A stretch of DNA of 64,000 bases from positions 308,001 through 372,000 of the forward strand of contig OU612075.1 in NCBI GenBank assembly GCA_914767715.1. The letters are read 5' to 3'. A program made the translations under genes and the position numbers. Shown here piece after piece: positions 30,301 through 42,300 of the stretch. The notes beneath the pieces were generated by a model that had not been told where the DNA came from, searched no databases, and was given only the letters and a program-made list of their open reading frames with translations. The stretch's first letter is position 1; the number at the start of each line of letters is the position of its first letter. This DNA comes from Membranipora membranacea (taxonomy: Eukaryota; Bryozoa; Gymnolaemata; Cheilostomatida; Membraniporidae).

Positions 30301-33300
30301 ATATCTAAACAACGAAATGCTGTTTAAGAATATATCAACCAATCAGAGTAGATGTTACATACTCAGATCACAGCCTGCTTCATCAGTACCGTCGTCACAG
30401 TCCTGTGTGCCGTCACATCGCCAGCTGCTGGGCACACATAAGTCTGTGATGTTACAGTGAAACCATGACGACCGACTCGGGCAAGCAAAGTCAGGGTCGG
30501 GGGTACCCTCACACCCCTCCTCGTCTGAACAGTCAGCACAATCACAGTCTCGATCACAAGTGAAGAGCACATAGAAACACTGAGAAGAGTCCCTGTAATC
30601 ACAGACAGTCACTGTTATGTTCATGTTAAAGAGAGTACCAGATAGGCAGCTTCATAAACTGATTGTTGCGATTCCTGTCAAGTGAACATTAGATCAAGTT
30701 TCATCCAATTGCCTGCATGCCAGTGGCTCCCTTCCTGCAGTGCGATCAACGGAGGGGGAGCAACTCCAAAATTCATGCAAATGGACCTAACTTGGTCCAG
30801 GGAGTCCCAAACTCCCTGCTTGGTCTAAGTGAAAATAGGCACAGTCTTTTGTGTGCTTTGCTTATGATGTCAGCCAGGAAAAGAGATTAGAGTAACTGAT
30901 ACGCCAAAACTAAAGCCGTCATGTGAAAATCTTTCAATATGCCAAGTATAAGTGCAATACATGATAGATGTAAATAACCTGGTAACACATAGACTGGGAT
31001 TCAGTCTATTAATTTGGAGTTATTTACTCAGGTTGGGTTTGCTGGTTGGTTGACAATACTACATACAACAAGAAAACCATGGGTCTATTCAGAAATGCAC
31101 AATAGTGATACATGAGTAAAGAAAACACAACAACAGCAATATCCAACACAAGCAATAATTCAGACGAGGCCCCATTGTTGGCCTGGGGGGGGGGGCCTTC
31201 AATTAGAAACAACCAAAATCACAACGAGTGAGTGAGCGATACCCGTTAGGCTCTCACTTTTAAATGGCTCAGTCTTCAATGGAACTATATACATTCTGAG
31301 TGAGCGATTTGGGAACAAATTTACCTAATTGAAAGACCAAGTGAGTGATATTTTTGAGCTATTTGATAGTGATAACTTGATTTAGTAAAGGATTGGTCTT
31401 TATAATTAATAGACCCCCTGAATCCCAGGGTAGATAATACACTGACCTGCAGGGAGCCTTAGCGTGGTGAGCACAGTTTATTGACGTACAGCTCGCCTCG
31501 TCAGATTTATCCTGACAGTCATTCTCCCCGTCACACCTCTTATCTCCCGACACACAGCGGTTATTGTCACACTGTATATCTGTACTGTTACATGTCACTG
31601 GGGCTAAAACAGTAATAGTACAATACAAGCAAAAAGTTCAGAAGGCTGGAATTATTCTTATTAGACATGAGACTTGAAATTCAACTCCAGTTTAGATATT
31701 TATCTCTCGGATATAATTTTGATATAAGGCGAAAAGTGAACTTCAGTCTGGAAATTCAAATCCCAATGGAGGGTCGCAAAATAACATAAATGTCGTGAAA
31801 TTTTTACTTTTGAACCACGCAGCCCTTCTTCTTTGAAATATATATAAACATTTGATATATGTAGTACTTTTTCAAAAACGTATCACCGTACATACAGAGT
31901 TACTCGGGAGTTACTAAGCTGTGTGGAGGCAACAGGACAAAGGTGTTAATTTCCAAAATCCAAACAAACATTATTATAATTATTATTTTGAAGTTGAAGG
32001 ACAATTATCGACACATGATGACACTCTGTTGATACTTACGACATTCACTGATGCTCTCATCACTACCGTCACCACAGTCATTATCTGTATCACAGAGATA
32101 ATACAGAGGTACACACCTTCCATTGGTACAGGGGAACTGTGAGGGTGTACATGAGGCTACAATAATACATCAGCATCATGTTACTCTTTATATCAGTGAA
32201 TAAAATTGTTTGCGGCTCGAAGTCAAGAGTCGTCAAACAAGATTTAAGATTAAGTATATTCCAGTAATTTCATTATGCATATACATGAAAGCATCTGTGA
32301 CTTGCTCCAGCTTTGGACAAGGCTAATATTGTCTCACAGCAGATATTCCACTAGTAGAGCCATACAGCACCAATCAATTCAGGTTGGTTATCTTAGCACC
32401 GTAGCGACTGAACTAATTCAAATGTGTTTTAGTTCTCCAACTGAAAAGTCACCCCACCCGAACTGGATAAAAGTCAGCTTCTATGGGCAATGTGTAATTA
32501 GGTCAATCGGGCCAGTTTGTGGTATTGCCGCTACGGTGCAGAGAGACTCGTATCACAGAGTGGATCTGCAAGCAGTGTGGCCATTCAGAGCTCTGCTTGG
32601 TGTCAGTATGTCAGTGCATGGTTTATGTGATGTTGGTCGATATGGTTGAGACACAACAATGATGCATCTATAAAAAAATATTCGTTGGGCCAACAGCCCG
32701 ACATATCACACCAGCGCAACACATGAAGAATAAATCATAATATTAAAATACAAAGTGGAGAAAATGTTGAACATTTTTAGCAGCAGGCAGCTCACCATCT
32801 TGACAGTTAAGCTCGTCGGAGTCGTCCCCGCAATCGCCCCAATTATCACATTCCCAGTAGTCGGGTATACATGACCCGTCCCTACATGTGAACTCTGATG
32901 TCGCGTTACACGTTGGGCTCACAGGACAGTTCTGCTGCTCATCCTCACCTCCTGAGCAGTCGACCTTGACATCACATACCTGACTGCTCCGTATACATAA
33001 ACCTGTAAGTACGCCAAGGTCAAGGTCAATATACATGAGTTGATTACCTGGAAATTCCACTTTGCGCATGTTCAGTGATCATCAAAGACTGGTTGACCTG
33101 CACCATTGTGTTTGGAATAATCCAAATATGACCAAGTTTCCAGACTAATATTACCCCATCCGTTGCCTACCACGGACAAAATTATCTTTCTTAGTGGCAT
33201 AAGCACTACACTGCAGATTAGTATCTCAGAGTCAATAAGTAAGCATTGTAAAACATTCCAGGGGGGCAGGTCCATTGTGGGAGTTTGATATGACGTGCAC

Positions 33301-36300
33301 ATCTGACCATACCAGTCACCAGATGATTATCAGACTTACCTGGCATGTTACCGTTTGGACACTCGTAGCCTCCGCACCTCTGAGGTAATACTGCTGTACT
33401 ATTAGCTACACATTGAGTGTTACCGCTAAGAGACATTGCGGGTGGGCAGCCACACCTTCGACCCAACAAGTTACTCTGTGGATCCCAGGCTCCGTAGCAG
33501 TAGTGAGAGCAGTCATTCAGACGAGCGCAGGTGTGAAGTCCTACAAGTGCCAATAAAATGTTAAACTGTTAAACGCCCTGTGCATAAACAGCTTAGAGTT
33601 TCAGAACTCTGTTAGCTTCATCAATGGATCCGGCCACAAAAGCCTAGAGAGCAATTTAGGCCTCTGTATATGAATGATACTGGTTTTTAGAGTTGTTAGC
33701 AGATCATTGATATAGAATCACTGTAAAATTCGTCACGGTTAATGTAGTTCATATATCACAACATAAAATTGTTTCTTTAAAATCATACAACTAGGCCACA
33801 TCGAGAAGAATTCCCGAACTTAGATGAATATGTGGAATATAAGAGATTTTAGCTAATATTCTAAAATCCCCGAATTGAACCCAAAAACCTGAGTAACTCG
33901 GGCTAAATCTGAGTGGCTGAGAGCCCTGATGTATTATGGCTTGAGTTGGATATCGCTTCTATGGTGTTTTCTACTCATGTATCACTGTAGTACATTTTTT
34001 AATAGACCCATGTGCTTTTGTTTGGTTTTTGATTGGCTGATGGGATTTGGTTTGTTATTGTGTGGAGTTGTCTGTTCATATTGGACAACACACCCAACTT
34101 GAGTAGATAACTCCGAATTGTTGGACTGAATCCAATTCCGGTTTATGGCTGTATCCCATGAATTATCACAAAGAAATGCTAGTTATCTTAAGGAGCCTTT
34201 AAATAGAAGCTAAATCACTTAATAGTTCATGAGCATGGAGGGAGGTGTTGTTTAAAAAATAAGTTAGACTAGCAGGACAAAATCCTTACTGCTGCTCAGC
34301 TGTGTCATTATGTTATTTTAGTCTCTAAAATTAGGGTAACTCTTTACCAAATTGTACACTAAGTGTACATCAAGAAACAGTGAAACATTTGCTCAGACCT
34401 TACATCTTGGATAATAAGGTAACCATTTGTGGCAATTATGAGTTAAGAGACCTACAGAGTTCTTACCTGAGGTATCGTGAGTTTGATCTCTACTATCAAA
34501 CAGAGCGAGATCATAACCCAGTCCGAATCTGAGATCAAAGTCTATTAGAGGGAACCAGTCATATAATCCTCTCTGATCTGAGTAGAGTTTACCTCGTGTT
34601 ACGTTGTGATAACTCCCTACGTATATATCACCTGGAAGACAAACAGGGGAACAGGATAAAAATTTCCACAGGTAATTTGGTAGAGACACTCCTGGTTAAT
34701 CGAATGCAGATCGTGAGAAGCATATTCAACTATTCCAATTAATTAAATTGCAAGATGTGGAATTATTAATTGTTGAGTCTCCACTGCGGACCCAGTCGTC
34801 GGTGACTGTTGAGCCTCCACTGCGGACCCAGCCGTAGGTGATTGTTGAGTCTCCACTGCGAACCCAGTCGCCGGTGATTGTTGAGCCTCCACTGCGGACC
34901 CAGCCGTAGGTGATTGTTGAGCCTCCACTGCGGACTCAGCCGTAGGTGATTGTTGAGTCTCCACTGCGAACCCAGTCGTCGGTGATTGTTGAGCCTCCAC
35001 TGCGGACCCAGCCGTCGGTGATTGTTGAGTCTCCACTGCGGACCCAGTCGTAGGTGATTGTTGAGCCTCCACTGCGGACCCAGTCGTAGGTGATTGTTGA
35101 GCCTCCACTGAGGACGCAGTCGTCAGTGATTGTTGAGCCTCCACTGCGGACCCAGTCGTCGGTGATTGTTGAGCCTCCACTGCGGACCCAGTCGTCGGTG
35201 ATTGTTGAGCCTCCACTGCGGACCCAGTCGTCGGTGATTGTTGGTTGATTCAGGATGGGCGCACAGTATAAACGCTTGTGAACTTTGAAAGCTTGTACTT
35301 ACACTACATGTTATAGTATTTAATCAGATCTGTTTATACAAACTTGCATAACTTTAACCTACAACCACTGGACCACTGCACCACTGCACTTACCAACACT
35401 ACATTACAGAAACTTTACCTCAGCACGTACAATAGCCTTGACCCAAACCATGATATAACAATATTTCACTTTATACTCTTACCTGTGACATGGTGTACTG
35501 TGATAGACACTGGATTATTAATGTCAGCAGTCATATAGCAGATGTCAGCATCTAAGTCACAGTCGTGTATCTGATCAAAACTCGAGTCGACAAAGTAAAC
35601 TCTATCTCTCACCACATCTACTGCTATACCTGAAACAATAAATATGAGTCACTCAGCAAGACAAACTAAAATGCAGATATTATTTTTTATTTTATTCTCA
35701 TTCAGTCAGTTGAACCAGTTTAGTCTTCTCCTGTCATGTAATGTTACAAAATAAAGAAGAAAAGCATAATGGTCATCATCTTGTTGGACCTAGACGCCAT
35801 TTACTGTTTAATCAGCATGCAATGTAAGTCCTCTAATACTGTCCCCCAAGTGTGTTGCAGTTTTATACGGGAGGTTGAGTGGACTTTTCCTACTTAAACA
35901 ATCCTTGTCATATAGGAATGTTTAACTGTCACAACCTTACAGCCTAATAAGTCAACCACATGGGACAGCATAGACAAGCTATGGGAGATGTGGGAGATGA
36001 GCAAACAACCTCAGGGTATGAAAACAAACTCATGGATAACAGTTTCACTACGATTCTAAAGTGAATTCGGGCGTTGCATTTACACAAAGTAACAGACAAC
36101 CCTGGCACCACCAAAATACGAATCAAGATGCAATTATGATGGAAGAGAGTTTGCAATTGAAATAATTAAAATTTTTGAATTTAATATTTTTGCAAATTTA
36201 GAAGGAGTACATCATTACGCATAAAATATCAAAATATAAATTTTGTTGTTGTCTGCTACTTTAACTGGTTTATGCATACCAGTGTGTATAAGATTTGAAA

Positions 36301-39300
36301 CAGTAGGTTGAATTTGGTGAGAAAACTAAGCTGCCATATATTGGTTGGTTTGTGAGAAATCATCAGAGCTCATGACCTTATTCTTATAGTAGTGAACTTA
36401 CTTGTCACATCATAGATATTAGCGAATTTGAGCACCGTAACATCAGAACCATCACAGTTACTTCTCATTATCGTTCTATTAAAGCCTGTAGTCCAATAGA
36501 GGTACCTGGATTAAAGCATCAAAAATTACTAGACGATCGTATGTAGCCATTTTACCCTACAGTACTTTCAGTACAGTTGCTTTCACAAAAGTCTATTAAT
36601 TAACAATGGCACATCGCCCATTATTTCAACACCCCATCACACTTTTGGAGCTAGTAGTTGAGTGACATGGAACAAAATTTTGCCTTATATGTGTTGAGTT
36701 ATATTTCATCTTTGCCTGAGCATATATATTCATAAAGATAAGTACTTGTCGGAATTCTTTATGTCAGCCAGGGTTTCGTAGCAATGCATAAATGGGTAAT
36801 AAAGAGTGTGCGGTTATGCGTATGCAGCATTAGCTTTGTGCATGACGCCATGCATAACTCAAAGTAGTTGCTGACTCTTAGCTGAATAATACTTCAATTT
36901 AGGGGACATGAGCAGCATTTCAACACTTGATGGATGGAATGTTTCAAGAGAAGATCAGATTAAGATTTGCTCTTTTTCCCTTTGCATGTGGTACAATCTG
37001 CTATCAATCAATGAGAACTTGTTTGAAACCCTGGTTGCCCTTTAAGCCCAAATGACACATAAAAAACTAACCCTTTATAAGGATGGACAGCTACATTCTC
37101 AATACTAGGAGTGCTGATGAGCGGCACGACGTCGTATGTTCCGTCACTGTTCTCTATGGTTCTTATAGCGTATATTCTCTGATACCGCCGATCAGCAGCA
37201 TATAACCAATAGTTGAGATAATCATGAGCAAGAGAGGATATCTCACCATTCAATGTTGCCATCAATGTCACCTCATCTGTGATTGGATAATAATCTTATG
37301 ATATAAGTTTAAAGAGGAGCAGGAGTATATGTTTGCAATTACCGACGGCAGTTCATCGTATTATCGGTGTGAGAAAGAAGAGGCCATGCCGTAATAAATT
37401 AAAATGTACATGATTGATATAAACCATAGACTTAATATACTAAGTATATTGAGTCTATGATATAAACTAACACATTCTGATAAATACAAAATTATCTTCC
37501 AACACCATTGACAATCAAAGAATCTATCAGCAAATCAATTGATTAAACTAGTGACGATTTTTAGCGCCCTTTGTAAGAGGAGTTTAATTTTCTCACCGGA
37601 TGTTAGATTTTTCTTCTTTATCTCCCCTGTTGTAAGATCAGAGTAGAAGATGAGATTATTATTAGAGTCTGTCTCCAGGGCTTTGAGATGAAGAGCGTCA
37701 TCATCATATATAGGCTCTATAGCCTCAGTGTGTCTCCCAGCGGGCGGGGTGGTCAGGAAATGTCCGTGTATCTACAACACCAAAATGTTGCTACGTCAGA
37801 ATGACTGTAGTTACTTCAGTTGAGAATTATCGTCATGGTAGACATTATCATAGACAATCAATCATTGATTCCATTTAGACTATCAGGATAAGAAGGAGTT
37901 TTCTTCGATTTGCCAGCATTTCGGGGCCCACCCAGTAGGCTGACAGTGTCTCAAGGTGGGGGTCTACTCAAAATGCAGGCTAATTAGTAGCCTGTGATCC
38001 AGGCTTTGTCTGTATTAATGGTTGGGTTGGATATTGCTTCTGTGGTGTTATCTGCATTTCAGATTAGACCCATGTGCTTGTGTTTTGGTTTTGTTCTGAT
38101 TGGCTGATGGGTTTGTTATTGTGTAGAGTTGTCTGTTCAACACACCGAACCTGAGAATTATTGGACTGAATCCCAGTCTAGCAAATTAGATAAATCCTGA
38201 TCAAAGTGAACCCTAGGTTAATGCAAGGCAAAACTTTCTACAGATGGATTGAAAAGTCAATCAAATTACCCTGCAGAAATCGCAAGCGGAAGCGTTTGCT
38301 TTATTGTGCACGCTTGCAATATTGAACTTTATAGCTAGCTATCATTAAAATACTGTCTCCACCTAACTTAGCTAACTTAGCTGGTGTAAATTGGTGATAG
38401 CTAACATTAAGTCACGCCCAAACTACCTTAACTAAATTTGTTGTTCTGTCACTGCATGAAAAACATTAACAAAGATGATTGTAGATTGACAATAAATTAT
38501 TATATTTATATATAATTCTTTTCTGAATGAGACACTAAGCAGCCTCACTATGACACTAAGCAGCCTCACTATGACACTACGCGGTCTCACTGTGACTCAC
38601 CGATTCTCTGTATGTGTAGAGAAGGTACTTATAAGTAGAATCGACTTTCTTACAGCCGTTACTCAGCAGATCAGTCGGAGCGTAACCATCGGAGCAGGAG
38701 CAGTAACTTCTGTATCCTCCGATGTTACTGAGCCCGATACACAGCTGACTGCACATACCGTTACAAGGCACAGGCCCAGTTTGTACTACAAACAGTCAGA
38801 CATATAATTTGTGGATAAAATTATATCAGAATACAATTCAGCCATATCATAGTACTTGTTTTGTTAGAGCAAAATGGAATAAGCTTATATTCATCTGTTA
38901 TACAATACATATCATAGTACTCTACTCTGCCTCTTGAATAAAAGAAAGCTCAGATCAACATCATTGTTTGCGAGTAGAAGTCAATCAAATTGATAAAATG
39001 TTATCATATCCCAACAGGGCTATAATACAGCGGCTTACAAGGTGGTTTTTAATAAATGTGCATAGTGTAGTTAGAGGCAGGAGGATTTTCCAAAGTAGAG
39101 TAAGAGTCAATTTAGTACCAGTCCCAGTACCAGTACCAGTCCCAGTCCCAGTACCAGTACCAGTACCAGTACCAGTCCCAGTACCAGTCCCAGTACCAGT
39201 CCCAGTACCAGTACCAGTACCAGTCCCAGTACCAGTCCCAGTACCAGTACCAGTCCCAGTACCAGTCCCAGTCCCAGTACCAGTACCAGTACCAGTCCCA

Positions 39301-42300
39301 GTACCAGTCCCAGTCCCAGTACCAGTACCAGTACCAGTCCCAGTACCAGTACCAGTACCAGTACCAAACATGCACCCGCCCCTAATTAATAAAATTTAAC
39401 ACGGATCGATATACCAAATTCCTTGTGATGACAAAGCAGTTCACTCTCTATCGATCGGATATATACATGCAGTAGTATACCGCGAGATCAGTGTGATCCT
39501 ACTCACCACGCTGTCGCTCTACAGCTGCCATCTCTATCTGGTATATACTCAGCTTATTATTATCTGACTGAGTGATGGGCGTCATGTCATTACGTGGATC
39601 GAGACGACTAATGTTAAGTATAGACTGAGTAGTGAAGTCGGTCACATAGATATTCCTCTGTAGTATGCTGATATCATACGGGTGTGGGATGTTGTGTCCT
39701 CCGTTAAACAGCGTTACCCTGGAATTATGGCACCCATGATATAAAGACGGAGAGAGCATGTGATTGATTTTGCGCAGATCCACTAGGCATCAATTAGTAG
39801 AGAAATGCTATGAACTTTTTTAATGTCAAAATATTGCAAAACGAGCTGCCAGACTATATTTAGCTTTTTACTTTCTGTTGTTTTTTAAAGTATTATTAAC
39901 ATAATATACAAAGGCAACATGACTGGATACTTATCGATACGCAATCAATGTCAACATCGTCTGCCCTCAGGGCAAAAACCTCTTGTGGAAATTACAAGTA
40001 CTGAATATTTGAGAAAAAAATAAAAATATATGTATGCTTCATATCTCTGATAGTCACTCAGATTTTTAATCAATAAAACATGTACTTACCTTTTTCGACC
40101 GTTATAGTCCATACCCTCTATAACATCTCTCTGAGAGTCCGTCCAGTAGACAGTCTTAGTGATCGGATCTACAGCTATACCACTAGGTCTCCGTATCTTA
40201 GTATCTACTAGTACTCTCCTCTGTCCTCCCAACAGATCATATCGAAGTATCCTAGCTGAATGAGACGTACCGCTACCATCGGTTATAAACATCACCCTGT
40301 AACAGACATTGTATCATCGAATACATAAACAGTATACCAACAATGGTGACAACAACATATCAACAGTGTACCAACAATATATCAACAGTTAAAAACAACA
40401 TTGTGTAGTTTTGTAAACCTTGCACTCCGGGGAAAACTGTGTACACTATGATATGATTATATATGTATTATATTTATACATTATTATTATCGGGCATCAC
40501 ACCAAATAACAGGAGTTACCCTCTCAGAATGTTAGAGAGGACAACTCACTCTAAAAATCACACAGATGCTAATAGTAAATTAGCCCAAGGATAGAATCTG
40601 GTGTACCTGCAAATGTAAAACACTCTTCCTCGCGCTTAATATGGGCGGATTATTATATGTCATATACTTACACACTGACAGCATCCAGAGCTATGTCTTG
40701 TGGTTTCTCCAGACCTAACCCGACGATAGTTTTCTGGAATCCAGTCTCAGGGTTGATGACCAACACCTGACCGTAATTTGAATCAATCTCTACTGTCAAA
40801 TCGAGAAACTGAAATTCTGTAAAATAAAGGAGAAAGGGTTACAACGAGAAATGTATGGTTTGTTTATTCAGCTGTTGCCTTCGTAGTTGGCATAACAATA
40901 CACCATGTTTCGAATATAATAACTTTGGCAGATAGTCTTGCGTGGCATATCAAATTTCACACGATCTGTTGTAACAGAACACATTACCAGGGAGTTATAG
41001 GTTAAAAACTATGATGACCTTCAGAAGATTCTGATTCTGATCTGTCTTGAACTGACATAATACTAGAAAAAATAGAATGTGATTCTTCAATGTAAGCCTG
41101 AATCGCCAGATGAGATTCTTCTGCATTTGTCCACCAAATGAAAGCATGCCTCAGACTATTTGAACTTGATACTTACTACTTCGCCTGACGTTTTGTACCA
41201 TGTATATATTTCCAGTCATCCAGTCGGTAGCCATGGATACGACACGAGAATAGTTCTGTTTTACTGGTACACGAGTTACAGAAGATGGGTTAGACCTTAA
41301 ACCATCAGTGGATACCCAGTTCAGCTGTAAGTAATACATGAGTTACTGACAGAATGCACAATAACCTGGTGCCTATTTGACACCCTCAACACCACCTCAA
41401 CCCCACCTTAATACCACCTCAACCCCACCACAAAACCACCTTAATACCACCTCAACACCACCTCAACCCCACCTCAACCCCACCTCAACACCACCTCAAC
41501 CCCACCTTAATACCACCTCAACCCCACCTTAATACCACCTCAACCCCACCACAAAACCACCTTAATACCGCCTTAATACCACCTCAACACCACCTCAACC
41601 CCACCTTAATACCACCTCAACCCCACCTTAATACCACCTTAATACCACCTCAACCCCACCTTAATACCACCTTAATACCACCTCGTCCCCGAGTTGCTGT
41701 GCTTACTAATGATTGTCATGTTGTAAAACGACCTTTATGAGAAGGAAATGTGACATTTTATATGTATAGTCTTCAGATACGGATGGTCTGAATTTAGTAT
41801 GAATACACCAAAATTACCCAATATATACAAAATTTGGGCTAGCCTTTATGTAATTGAAGGGTAATATGATGCATTACAGCTATCGTTCTTAAAAACCTCC
41901 AAATAGCGACCAATATTTTATTGAATCATCCCAATAGGTTACCGTTGAAGAATTGTCCATCCAGTATATTTTGTAAGTTGTATCAGCATAATAATGGAGG
42001 GCCAAAGACACCGAGCCTGTGGTATCTACAATCTTCTCCCATTGACCTGAGGCTTTCACCTGAGCTATCTGTCCGTCCATAGCCACTATGGGTATCCTCG
42101 GTGCACCTAAAAGGAATTAAAGAGGTGAGAGTCAGGCTGAACAGCTTTATAGACAATATAGGTCTCCTGCCTAACTTTGTGTAGAAAAACTATAGACAAA
42201 ACACTATGAGTGTAACAAATACAACTCAGTAGCATATTGTGCAAGGGCAGAGGTTTCCCTCTTTTATATTTTCTTTTCTGCATTTCTAATCAAAATCATA

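Noticed and set aside
34743-35216. Minus-strand 157-codon frame with a 12-residue QQSPTTGSA repeat
   Set aside because: It is the 36-bp intronic minisatellite. No acceptor and donor in matching phase flank it, and the LRP propeller is complete without it.
38968-39399. Val-Pro, Gly-Thr, Leu-Val and Tyr-Trp repeat frames
   Set aside because: All derive from the CAGTAC/CAGTCC hexamer array inside the transposon copy.
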